The notes beneath the pieces were generated by a model. The model was not told where the DNA came from. It saw nothing but the letters and a program-made list of their open reading frames with translations, and searched no databases. This document shows, one piece after another, positions 20,684-30,645 of a stretch of DNA of 32,143 nt. Positions within the stretch are counted from its first letter, which is position 1. Every line of letters begins with the position of its first letter. This DNA comes from a bacterium (GTDB taxonomy: Bacteria > Bacillota_I > Bacilli_A > Mycoplasmatales > Mycoplasmoidaceae): assembly GCA_017633835.1 (NCBI GenBank), contig JAGBOP010000048.1, forward strand, positions 1 through 32,143. The letters are read 5' to 3'. The position numbers and the translations under genes were made by a program.

Positions 20684-21358
20684 TTATTCTTTGTTTTGAC
20701 TACTTTGCTTGTTAGTACCGTAATCGTTTAATGAAGACATATCAACATCTTGCTTTTCTTGAGCTGAAGCAGCAAATAAAGCAAAGTTGTGTAGTCCCAT
20801 TCCTTTAGCAACCCCATTGGTTGGAAAGTTGTAAATTTGGCCGTTAAAGGCTTCAACTTTCATGTTATAAAGTCGACGTGAAGCTGCAATTTCACTTTCT
20901 AGTACTTCCGAACTACTCATCAAATCTTGCACAACTTGATTAGCTTTTAAATTAGGATAATTTTCAAATGCCATGTTTAAACCAGTTTGAACATGATCCA
21001 TTAATTGACTAGCTTTATTAAAATCACCCGTATTCATTGAACGTAATTGGGTAATCTTGGTTTGCACATCACCTTCATAGTTATAGTAACTCTTAACTTG
21101 TTCTAGTAGCTTGATTAAGGTGTCACGTCTTTTTGTTAATGCAACATCAATATCAGATGCAGCAGTGTTAACCGCAATTTGTTGTTCGTTTAATTGATTG
21201 CGTTTTTTATAGTGTCAAATTCCTAAGGTAATAATATTTCAAAGGATATACATCACATGTTGGCCCCCAGTCATGGTGACTGGTCTAATGGTATTATCAA
21301 CATTGGGAGAAAATCCTTGTGGATTACTTGGAGTACTTGTATCAGCTAACATTCCCAT
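20684..21358 (-). CDS. lemA: LemA family membrane protein
   Basis: A 224-residue member of the LemA family, membrane-anchored proteins of unclear function. One membrane helix lies near residues 33-50, then a helical bundle. The family hallmarks are clear: RRDTLIKLLEQVKSY, ENYPNLKAN, SEIAASRRLYNMKVEAFN and YNFPTN, followed by a short Ser/Gln tail. The start at 21358 has AAAGAAG 7-13 bases upstream; a second in-frame ATG is at 21352. It lies in reverse orientation inside a run of three paralogous membrane proteins, which suggests that these proteins and LemA act together. Confidence 0.93.
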
Positions 21359-21400
21359 TTTTTATTCTTCTTTCATCTTTTAAGTAATATATTTCTTAAT

Positions 21401-21406
21401 TATAAT
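21401..21406 (+). promoter_or_regulatory. -10 box (TATAAT) for paralogue 3
   Basis: A perfect TATAAT 35 bases before the start of paralogue 3, within the 82-base gap shared with the divergent lemA gene. A TATATT reading on the minus strand about 10 bases to the left may serve lemA. Confidence 0.5.
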
Positions 21407-21440
21407 ATGTATAGTTATCAAATAGAAAAAATAATAAACT

Positions 21441-23312
21441 ATGAAGAATGATTTAAATAAAAACAAAAATGAAAGTCAAATTATTAATGATTTTTATCAA
21501 CATTACCAAGATACCAAGCATGAGGTAATTAGCAAAGTTGTTGATGAATGATTGCAATCATTAAGTAATAATAACTTTGATAAATTATTAACTGAACGTC
21601 ACCAAAAAATTGATGAATTAAAACAAAATGGTGGGGATGATATTCGGACAAAACAAGAAATCATGCGCCTAGAAAATATTAATAGTCATATCTTATGAGG
21701 ATGTTTTTTGTTAGTAGGTTTTTTCTGATGAAATAAACGAAAAGAAAATTTACAAAAAATTGCTGAACTAAAACGCTACGGATTAGATCAAAGTGTTAAA
21801 GTTGATCAAGAAGAAAAAACCGCTAACGATTGAATTACAAAAGCATTTAGCGGTAAATATACTAGTGACATTATTAATAAAGTTTTACAAGCATATAACT
21901 TTAGCACTTTTAATTACTTAAATGTTCCATGTCTTACTGACAAATTAACTTTAAGTAACTTAGTAAGTATTAGTAATTTACATGTAAGCATTTACCATAA
22001 TACTCCGATTTATGATGTAACCTTTAATTACTTAAAGTTAACTGATGTTACTAGCACTAAAACTAAAACCATTACTATTCATGATGATAAAACCAATCAA
22101 GACCATGATGAAACTTTAAGTGCAACGCACCATGAATTAACTCCAAGCATTGTGCAAGAAAATAATTTATGTTGATTAACTAATTATTTACAACCAGCAT
22201 TTTCATGCTGAAATGTTAGTTATGAAACATTATTTAATGTTCACCCCGATAACCAAAATAAGACTTTATTAGATTTAAATAATCCTGCTTTAAAAGAAGG
22301 ATTAGGTTGATATTATAGTGGTACTAATAATAATGTGCAATTATTTTTTGATGAACCAACTATTAATAATTTAGTAAGTTGAAAAACAATTAATCCTAAT
22401 TCCTTAACCAATCCATTTGCATTGCGCAAAAATGTCTTTTTAACTAAAAAAGAAAATCCTGTTCCTTTTAAAAATTATTTTGAAAACATTTTAACTTCAT
22501 TAAATTATGATCCTACTAAATACTTTGAAATTTCTAATTTACAAGCAGTAAAAGATAAACTTATTAATTTCTTAATCAATTATTTTGATGGTTGATTTAA
22601 AACTGCTCAATTCCCATTATTGATTAATGGAATTAATCAAGAATGATATAACTACAATAATAAGTATGCCCAATATACTGACCAAAAAACAATTAGTCCA
22701 ACAAAAGTAGATAGTTGAAAATATCAATTAAATCAATACACTAATTTCTTTACTTTCTTTGCTCACACTGCCAAGTTAAGTAAATGAATTGACATCATTG
22801 ATCGTACTGACATGGGTGATGGCATTGATAAAGCAACATTATCATTACAATCATACGATTCACAAGATTTGTTTGATAATATCAGTGTGAATGGATCAGA
22901 CAATAAACCATACATTATTGAAGTACCATATGTCCACTACCTAAAAGTAAGTGAACCAAAAGCTGCTTACTTATTTAAGTTAAAGAATTGACCAAAGAAT
23001 GAAAATGTGCAAATTACTTTAACTTTAAGCAATCCAAAACCAAATCTTGGTTTATTTAGCAGTGCTTTATCTGAATTATTATCAATTAACTTTAATGTCT
23101 CTGATCCATTCTTAGTAAGTCACAGTCCATTCTATCAAGAAAAAATGAAACACATTTATAGTTTTGTAAGTCAATTCCCTGACTTTACTAATAAGTGCAT
23201 GTTTGTACTATCAAATAGTGGGGATGGCATGGTACTAATAAATGATCCAGAATGATTTAAATCCCACATGATGGAAGATAAACTTCCAATCTTAATTAAG
23301 AAATTAATGTAA
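21441..23312 (+). CDS. Coiled-coil/single-helix membrane protein, paralogue 3 of 3
   Basis: A 623-residue paralogue, the most diverged of the three. It has a QIINDFYQHY motif and WLQ, a charged N-terminal helix region, a short hydrophobic segment (about 84-98, with three Trp, two of them from TGA) followed by NKRKEN, and the large domain with NTPIYDV, TNYLQP, FDGWFKTAQFPLLINGINQEWY, SDPF, SHSPFYQ and a C-terminal NDPEWF...MMEDK. The membrane segment is short for a full crossing, and the Cys/Gly-rich centre may weaken it. Transcribed away from lemA, with its own terminator. The function is unknown. Confidence 0.86.
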
Positions 23313-23345
23313 TTAATTTTTAACAAAGAAGAAACAGTATTTAAG

Positions 23346-23376
23346 AAATAGAAGTTTGGCAACTTCTATTTTTTTA
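23346..23376 (+). terminator. Terminator after paralogue 3
   Basis: AAATAGAAGTT, a TGGC loop and AACTTCTATTT form a perfect 11-bp stem followed by a run of T. Confidence 0.88.
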
Positions 23377-23479
23377 TTGACATTAAAAGTAATTTGATGA
23401 TGTTCATTATAAGTAGTTAGGATTTTTTTAACATAACTGAAGCAAAGAAAGGAAAAAAGATATTATTCAAGTTTTTAAA

Positions 23480-23784
23480 ATGCTCATTATTTTTGCACCA
23501 CAATATATTGAAAAAAAATTAAGTAAATATCCAAAAAGTTTACAAATGGTATTTTGACAATAGCATTCTTATAATTGACATCAAGATTTAAATCACTATG
23601 TCAAACACTGAAGTTAGTATTATGGTTTTTTATCACTTGAATATTTCTTTTGAGCATATTATTATCAATCATTCCCAATTGATAAAATGTTAAATGAACA
23701 TCATAATTTGATCAATTTTTAAGTTGTTATTACGTGAGTGAACGCAATATTTACTATACTTTTCATCCTGATTCCCTAAATTAA
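23480..23784 (+). pseudogene. Apparent remnant of a protein gene with two TAG stops and a frameshift
   Basis: From an ATG at 23480 the frame reads as protein-like sequence (MLIIFAPQYIEKKLSKYPKS and onward) but is cut by TAG at 23561 and 23615, then by TAA at 23720. After the T run at 23716-23720 the next frame continues sensibly (LSCYYVSERNIYYTFHPDSLN, then TAA at 23782), as if one T had been lost. The text between the stops is rich in Trp, Tyr and His with no low-complexity bias, unlike random AT-rich DNA. Upstream codons (SKERKKDIIQVFK) also look coding. A terminator lies about 70 bases downstream. The original function is not recognised. Confidence 0.45.
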
Positions 23785-23851
23785 ATTATTAATATCCAAA
23801 TGATTAAAAAAATATATAACATCTAAAATATTTTGCAATGATAAGTCAAAT

Positions 23852-23894
23852 AAAACATGAGGTTTGGATTCTAGTCAAACTTCATGTTTTTTTC
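23852..23894 (+). terminator. Terminator downstream of the decayed gene
   Basis: AAAACATGAGGTTTG and CAAACTTCATGTTTT form a stem of about 15 bp with one G-T pair, then seven or more T. No intact gene precedes it, which supports a former plus-strand gene here. Confidence 0.7.
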
Positions 23895-23960
23895 TTAACA
23901 TTTTTTATTAACAAATTTCTTTAGTAAACTGTTTTTACTAATTGCAGATATTTTTTTGAT

Positions 23961-23993
23961 AAAAAAATGCAACGACTATTACTAGTCATTGCA
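23961..23993 (-). terminator. Terminator of the rpoD-trmK-truB unit
   Basis: On the minus strand TGCAATGACTA, a 4-base loop and TAGTCGTTGCA form an 11-bp stem with one G-T pair, followed by seven T. A second hairpin (ATGATTAGT/ACTAATCAT) overlaps the truB stop just before it. Confidence 0.85.
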
Positions 23994-24017
23994 TGACTTC
24001 AAGATGATTAGTGAAAA

Positions 24018-24707
24018 CTAATCATTCTTTTTTATTGTTATTACTTGGGGGTCATTAATATTATATGGCCCAACTTTTGTTCGCCTTAATTCAATCAAAA
24101 TTGCATGCGTATTTAGTTTAATGGCAAGATCATTAACTAAACTTCGTACGTAAAATCCCCCACTGCAATCAATCATAAATGTAACTTCTTGTTTTTTTTC
24201 ATCAAATATTAAATCAAAATAAGAAAATAAAGTGACTGGTTTAGGTTCTAATTGAAAGTCAATATTACTCCTTGCTAAATCGTAAGCTTTTTGACCATTG
24301 ATTTTAATAGCTGAAAATTTCGGAGGAACTTGCAAATAAGGATGTAAATTAACAAAATAATTTAATCCTCTTATTAATTGCTCTTTGCTAATTAATGACT
24401 CATGAAAATAACAATCAACTTGATTGGTATCTAAATCAAAAGTATTACTTGCATAATGAAATTTTATTGTTACCAAATAACTTTTATTAACATGCAATAA
24501 GTCATTTAATTGCTTCGTGCACTTGTTAGTCCCAATAATAAGTAAACCAGTTGCCAATGGATCTAAAGTGCCAGCATGACCAATTTTTTTATAACGTTCA
24601 TGAAATTTTAAATACCTTACAACATCATTACTTGTTCATTGATATGGTTTATCAACTAATAAAATAGTTGATTGTTCATTTCATGCTTTATGTTCTGGTT
24701 GCTTCAT
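24018..24707 (-). CDS. truB: tRNA pseudouridine-55 synthase
   Basis: Makes pseudouridine 55 in the T loop of tRNAs. It has 229 residues, shorter than the bacterial norm of about 300 because the C-terminal PUA domain is missing, as is common in mycoplasmas. The catalytic Asp49 is in GHAGTLDPLATGLL. Others seen are LLVDKPYQWTSNDVV, PPKFSAIKINGQKAYDLAR and CSGGFYVRSLVNDL. The ATG at 24707 is 2 bases after the trmK stop, and the codons before the catalytic motif include two TGA Trp. Last gene of the minus-strand unit. Confidence 0.94.
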
Positions 24708-24709
24708 TT

Positions 24710-25171
24710 TTATTTTTCAACTAAATAAATTAAATAATTAAAGGTACGATCTTTGACGTACAAAATATCAGTGATTTGGTAATGATGGTAAATAATTCAA
24801 TCATCAATTATTTCTTGGTTATTTTCAATTTGAAAAATATAACGTTTAATTCCATCATAATCATTATCCAAGATTTTTAAACAAGTATATCCTCCTACTC
24901 CCGCAATGACACAACAATCAATGTCAATTTGGTGCTCTTTTAAATAACTTAATCCTTCACTGCAAATAAAACTAGCATCATTAACCACGCTTTGGTGTAA
25001 TTGCGTTGCTAACTTTAGGGGTCCTTGTTTGTTATCAATATTATAGAAAAAGTGATGCAAATGATTAGTGTAATTGTAATAGGATAAATAGGCAATATCA
25101 CACCCAACATCTGCAATCACTTTTCATTGTGGTTTAATTAAATGAGCAATTGCTTTAAGTTTATTATTCAT
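24710..25171 (-). CDS. trmK: TrmK-like tRNA (adenine-22-N1)-methyltransferase, short form
   Basis: SAM-dependent methyltransferase fold. Seen are motif I (VIADVGCDIAYL), a core Asn-Lys-Gly-Pro segment (DNKQGPLKLA) and IAGVGG, matching TrmK (IADIGSDHAYLP, AGMGG). It has 153 residues, clearly shorter than the usual 220 or more; the C-terminal coiled-coil part is gone and the gene ends in ordinary sequence. Its position right after rpoD, with overlapping ends (25164-25171), is the conserved sigA-trmK order of Firmicutes, which supports the call. Whether the short form is still active is not known. Confidence 0.8.
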
Positions 25172-26681
25172 TAATATGATAGAACAATTCCCGTAATCGC
25201 TTGTTCTTACTTGGTTGTTTTAAGCGACGAATAGCTTTTGCTTCATATTGCTTTACTTGTTCTTTTGTAATATTTAGGAAATCAGCTACTTCTTCGTGCG
25301 TCATTGGCTTCCGGTTTTCTTTTTCATCCCCATTTTCATCTTTTAATGGTAAACCATACCGTAAACGAATGATTTTTTCTTCAATTTCACTAAGATTATT
25401 TTTCAAAGATTTATCAATTTGTTCTTTTAGCATAATCTTGTTGGTATAGTTTTCTGGTGTTACTGAATCAACATCTCGCACAAAGTCAATGAATTGACTT
25501 TCTTCATCCTTCCCAACCGGTTTATCTAACGAAATAGGTTCAATGTTTAACTTTTTAATTTCACTAATTTTCTTTAAACTTAAATTTTTTTCGGTATCTT
25601 TTAGTTCGTCATAAATTTCTTTAATGGTTGGTTCTTTTCCGTTGCGTTGCAACAACGTGCGTTCCATCTTCATCACTTTATTGATGATTTCAACCATGTG
25701 TACTGGAACCCTGATAATCCGACCTTGGTCAGCAATCGCTCTTGTAATTGCTTGCCGAATTCATCAAGTAGCGTACGTACTAAATTTATGACCTAACGTG
25801 TAATCGAACTTCTTAATTGCTTTCATGAGCCCTAACGCTCCTTCTTCAATTAAGTCTTCAAGGTCTAATCCCCGGTTAAGATATTTACGAGCAATCGAAG
25901 TAACTAACCGTAAGTTGGAAGTGACAAATTGGTTAAAAGCATATTGACGATCATCTTCATTTTTTGAATGCAATAAACGGGCTAGTTCTTGTTCCTTATC
26001 AGCTGTTAGCATCCGACTTGAACCGAGCGTGGAAAGGAATGATTTAATGCTATCAGTAGTTTTATCTTGGGTGGAAATATTAGAACGTCGATAAACATGA
26101 ATGTCATCATCATCTTCAAATTGAGCATCAATGTCATCTGGATCTAACAAACTAGTTTCATCACTTGCTTCTGGGTGCTTACTTTTTTTAATCCGACCTG
26201 ATTCATAAATATGAAGTTGAGCTCTAGCACTTACTTTTGGAGATTCACCTTCACCAATATCAGTTGGATTTTCTTCATCATCGTAATCTTTTTCTTCATC
26301 AAACTTATTTTGTTTAGGTTTTTTTTGAAAAACAATATCCTTCCGACGTTGTTGCTTTCCCTTTCCCCTTTTAACTAATTTATCTTGAGCATTTTGTTGA
26401 AAAGTAGAAGCTGGGTCAGCAATTGCAATGACTGGAGTTTGGTGCATCGTGATCATGTCGCTATCATCATTAGCTTTTTCTAGCTTGCTTTCTGTTTTAG
26501 CTTCTTTCTTTGATGATTTCTTTTTTGCTCCAACTTTAGCTGGTTCTTTTTTAATCGAAGTTTCTTTTTCACTATCAGAAGAAGCCAAGGCAACTGATTC
26601 TTTAGTTTCTTCTTTTTTTGCTGATGATTGAGAATGTTTAGTTTTGGTTGTTGCTTTTGTTGTTTTCTTCGTTGTACTCAT
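25164..26681 (-). CDS. rpoD: RNA polymerase primary sigma factor
   Basis: Main sigma factor, 505 residues. The first about 207 residues are a low-complexity extension rich in Lys, Ser, Thr, Glu and Asp. Region 1.2 ([10 protein letters not shown]...[11 protein letters not shown]) begins near 208. Region 2 follows ([47 protein letters not shown], with both Trp from TGA). Region 3 is IIRVPVHM onward. Region 4 near the end has the helix-turn-helix [27 protein letters not shown] chose the ATG at 26681 because AAAGGA sits 6-11 bases upstream; an earlier in-frame ATG (26714) lacks that. The 3' end overlaps trmK. Confidence 0.97.
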
Positions 26682-26769
26682 ATTAATTCCTTTCGTTTGC
26701 ACAATTGCAATCATCTAATTTTCTTTCAAAATTATCATGATGAAAATAACAAATTAAATTAGATACAAA

Positions 26770-26775
26770 TATAAT
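26770..26775 (+). promoter_or_regulatory. -10 box (TATAAT) for the small membrane protein gene
   Basis: A perfect TATAAT 15 bases before the ATG at 26790, with AGGA about 3 bases before the ATG. The leader would be about 8 bases. Confidence 0.45.
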
Positions 26776-26789
26776 TCATAAATAGGAAG

Positions 26790-27371
26790 ATGACGTTACG
26801 AATTATTGCAAATGCATTAAATGAATGTGAAAACACTGATTGGTTACCAATCATTAATGCAAATAAAAATAAAGACGAAGTGGATTGATCAAAATTAAAA
26901 AACTTTGATCAAACCTATAAGCGAAAAATTGACGAAATCGGTTGTATTTACTTTATTTTTATTTGCATGCAATGACTGATGATAATTTGTGCTTTTATTG
27001 CAGGATTATTCTTTTTAATTGGGGCAAGTATCAGTTCATTTAATGCCAAAAAAGATGACGCAATTTATTTTTGAATCATTGGGATAATATTCTTAATTTT
27101 ATTAGGTTTATTCTTTTTAATCTATCTTATTTTTGTGTGCTTAGTTTATAATAAGCACCAATTAAGAGAAATTGATGCTTATTATGATAGTTTAAAAATT
27201 AAATTGGATGCTAATCAATATTCGTTGTTACCAATTGAAATTACTAACTATTTAATCATTAAAGCAAATACTGATAATCATCACTTTATAAAATTAAGTG
27301 CCAAGCAATTAACAGTAATGAAAATTCAAGTTTACAAAATGATGCAAATTATTGTAAGCAGTTGGTATTAG
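26790..27371 (+). CDS. Two-helix membrane protein of unknown function
   Basis: A 193-residue protein not recognised. The N-terminal about 50 residues are soluble and charged; two long membrane helices follow (about 52-79 and 90-117), then a soluble C-terminal part. TGA codes Trp several times, so the frame is not obvious under the standard code. Its 3' end overlaps the convergent gene by 4 bases. Confidence 0.82.
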
Positions 27372-27895
27372 ACTAATGCCACTACTAAAGTAATAATAAA
27401 GATAACTGTGAAAGTACTAAGTCCGACTCAAAAAGCCAGCTTAGTATTTTTCTTTTTGATTTCCAAGTATTCATGATATTCATCATATGATCCCATGTTA
27501 TCAAAGAATGGATCATCAGGTTCCATTTTTAAGAATCGTTTTAGTTTTCTTAGTTTTAGTGTTTCGGAAATTTTATAGAACATGAAACCAAGGTAAGAAA
27601 AGATTAAACTACGAGCAGCTCATCACATTAAAACGATTCCAAAATCGATTCCACTTGGAATCACAAATGCATTCTTAAGCATTTGCGAATAACTTAATAA
27701 ATCATTGTGACGGAAATAAGCAATCAAAAAGACGCAAATTCACAAAATTCACAAGAAACCATAAAAAAACCACCCTTTGGTGGTTTTTTTGTCTTGGTTT
27801 TTAAAAGTTGTGGCGTTTCAGTTAATCCGCGACCGACTGGTGCGATATGTACGGTGGTTTCCTAACCTTTGTGGCCGGCGATTTGAATTTTGCAT
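27368..27895 (-). CDS. Three-helix membrane protein overlapping the end of oppF
   Basis: A 175-residue frame found by reading TGA as Trp. It has an Arg/Asn/Thr-rich N-terminus (MQNSNRRPQRLGNHRTYRTS), three membrane helices (about 41-61, 83-107 and 153-174) and a charged loop with EPDDPFFDNMGSYDEYHEYLEIKKK. The only in-frame ATG that keeps the first helix is at 27895, inside oppF (34-base overlap with its end). It lacks a ribosome site. The N-terminal 40 codons are unusually GC-rich (CGG, CGC, TCG), so a later non-ATG start cannot be excluded. The helices and charged loop make a real protein very likely. The function is unknown. Confidence 0.7.
27763..27790. terminator. Strong hairpin with A and T runs, inside the overlapping gene
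   Basis: AAAAAAACCACC, CTTT, GGTGGTTTTTTT form a 12-bp perfect stem that looks like a bidirectional terminator for oppF. It falls within codons 36-44 of the three-helix protein gene, so it would cut that transcript unless it works as an attenuator. Confidence 0.75.
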
Positions 27896-30645
27896 TTTGG
27901 GTTTCATTCTTGCACTTGGGCTTGCGTACCAAATACGTAGTGTTCTTTGGTTCCAAGAATTGAATAGAAGGTTGGGTTATCAATTGGGTTGTAATTACCG
28001 TAAGGTTGATCAACCTTTTCACTTTCTTTAGCTAAGTCTAAGTTCATGTTATTTAATTCTGGAACTGCTTTTAGCAACGTGCGAGTATATGGGTGACCTG
28101 GGTGGTCAAAGATTTCGTTGGTGTTACCTTTTTCCAAAATGTGACCTTTATTAATAATAATCATGCGGTCACATGCATAGTGAATCATACTTAAGTCGTG
28201 AGCGATGAATAAGAAGGTAATGTTTCGTTCTCTTGATAGATTCTTCATGATGTTAACAACTTGAGCTTGAATGGAAACATCCAGTGCGGAAATAGGTTCA
28301 TCGGCAATAATTAGTTTTGGCTTGGTTACTAATGCCCGAGCGATTGCAATCCGTTGCCGTTGACCACCTGAGAATTCATAAATATATCTAAACGCGTGTT
28401 CTTGTTTTAGACCAACACTTTCCAAAGTATCAAAGACATATAACTTAGTTAAGTGTTTTACTAATTGACGACGAATTCGCTTTAAGTCTTTCGTAGTGTA
28501 AAGTTTGGAGTAAATTTTAATGTTGTTTAAAATTTCTTGTACTTCAATGAAACTACTTGCAATACTGTTCTTGGTGGAAATTAAGTCTTGAATGGCATTC
28601 GCTCTATTAGCGTGGTATTGAGCGGAATTTCTACGTAAAGTATGTGGAAGTCTTCACATGCAATTTCTTGCACTGTTAATCAAAGAAATTAAATAAGGAT
28701 CGCTAGTAGTTTTAATATTCTTTGCTTCTTCTTCATATTGACTTGCTTTGTCAGTTTCGGTTTTATCAAAGTAATCAACCTTGCTGGCAAATTCAGCACT
28801 AATTCGATCGTATTCAGCTTTGGCTTTGATTTCGGCTTGTTTTAATTCTTCATTATTTGGTCGTTGTGATAATAGACCTTGTAATTGATCATCAAGTTGT
28901 TTTAACCGATTAACTTGATTTTCAACCGTGCGAACATTCTTTTGGAAAATATCGCTATTTTCTTTTCCTCACTTGTCCGCAAAAGCCATTGCTTTTTTGG
29001 TAGCTGGTAATTCACTACCATGTTCTTCCCATTTATCATGAAGTTTGCGACTTAAATCTTGAATCTTTAGAGCAATATCTTCTTTGGCGACATTTTTGTC
29101 TTTATCAAGTTCTTGTAATTGCTTTAGTTCATTATAAAGGGGTTGATATTTTTCCCGAATACCGTTTCAAACCTTTTGAATTAAGAAACTGATTTGCCCT
29201 TCGGTAAGGTTATCAGTCTTATTTAGCATTTTAATAACGTTAAACCGTTCTTGCAATGCAGCCGCCCGAATGTTATAGTAAAGATACATAAATGGATCTT
29301 TTTCGTGGTTAATAATACCCCGTCGAGCACTGGCAATTTCTTGTCGAGAAGAACTTAAATAACTGCGTAAAATACTGCGGGCGTTATAACCAGTGTGGTT
29401 CTTGTATTCTTCACTAAAATCTTCTAGTAAAGCTTGCTTTTTTTCAATGATGTTGGTAATCTTATCATGAAGGGGATTAAAGACATACAAGTTATGGGAT
29501 TTAGTGTAATTAACAAATGCTTGATATAATTCAACTTCTTCATCATAAAGATCCATGCGTTGAATTTTGCGTAAGATATATTGGGTAATGTTCGTAACAT
29601 TACTGAAATATTTCGCACTAACATTTAAGACGTTTTTAACGTTTTCATCAAGTTCATTCACCGCGTTAATGATGAAATCATCCGCATCACTTAAGTCATC
29701 AAAAAAATCAGTTGGTGAGCTAATAGATTGGGTTAAATTTAAATCATAGAAATCTAATAGTGGACGGTCTTTAATAAATTTATCCCATAGTTCTTTTTGT
29801 TGATTACCACTTAGTTCAACAAAATGATAATAATTTAAATCACTGATATCTTTAACATTATATTGAACGTTTAAAAAACCTTCATTAATGTATTTATCGC
29901 TGCTATACCGATGAAGCAATGGTGATAAATGGTAATAGAATTTTTGCATCGTTGCTGGATCGTGAGGTTTTAAGTATGCTTCATAGATGGCAAATTTGGC
30001 TAGAAACATGAAATAAGCATAATATAAAACCGCGTAATACTTTTTATAGAAATCAGCTTTGTATGCTTGACATAATCCTTCGATTCTGGTATCGAAGATG
30101 TTGTTAAGCACGTTGTGAATTTTGATTAATAAGTCAACTTTATCACTAATTAAGGAAGATTTTAATAATGGTTCCTTAATTAAGTCCAATACTTTTTTCT
30201 TTGGGTTTAATGAACTAATTGGACTTTGGAAAACCATTTGAATATTTTGTGCTAATCATTTCTTGGTTTTCTTTAGTAGTTTGTTAGCCGAAATATAACG
30301 GTCGGCAAACTTAATGGTACCCCCAGAGTTACCAATAATCCGAATAATGATTTTCCCTAAAGTACTTTTACCACTCCCAGATTCCCCAACAATCCCAAAG
30401 AATTCCCCGGGATAAACTTTAAAAGTAATTTGGTCCAATACCTTTTTAGAAGTGTAGTAATATTTTTGAATATTTTCTACATCTAGAATGGGCTTTTTTT
30501 CCTTTTTTTCTTCTTCAAGTTCTTCTTGTTCTTCTTCTGGTTGGTAATTTAAACTTAACTTCTTATTAAGTTCATCTAAGTTATCAACAACTCAACTTAG
30601 TAAAGAAATGCGTTCTTCAACTTCTTTAATGTCATTGTTACTCAT
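27862..30645 (-). CDS. oppF: Oligopeptide ABC transporter ATPase OppF with a huge insertion
   Basis: ATPase subunit of the peptide importer. It has 927 residues against about 310 in most bacteria. An acidic N-terminal tail (EEEQEELEEEKKEKK) is followed by Walker A GESGSGKS (87-94), the Q-loop (QMVFQSP, Gln140), the signature SGGQ (759-762), Walker B LIIADEP (778-784) and the switch His (IAHDLS). Between the Q-loop and the signature lie about 620 residues instead of about 60. They are largely charged, helical and rich in Lys, Glu, Asp, Tyr and Leu. The frame is open throughout with TGA as Trp. Large OppF inserts are known in the M. pneumoniae/genitalium relatives. The ATG shares one base with the oppD stop. 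Confidence 0.95.

Larger units (their letters stand above)
23377..24017. other. Gene-poor gap holding a decayed gene and two terminators
   Basis: This is the only gap over 300 bases in the window. It contains no intact frame of note. It holds a broken coding-like stretch (23480-23784), a plus-strand terminator downstream of it and the minus-strand terminator of truB. No repeat, tRNA or mobile-element end was seen. Confidence 0.7.

Noticed and set aside
16470..23312. CRISPR array, insertion sequence or prophage in the paralogue cluster
   Set aside because: No short direct repeats with spacers, transposase motifs or inverted ends were seen. The repetition is at the protein level and diverged.
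23561..23617. TAG read as an amino acid in the decayed gene
   Set aside because: TAG ends ktrA and other genes here (for example truB), so it acts as a stop. A pseudogene is the simpler reading.
27777..28031. Plus-strand frame of 84 codons opposite the end of oppF
   Set aside because: It lies wholly against oppF and the overlapping membrane-protein gene, with no start signal and no sensible protein character.
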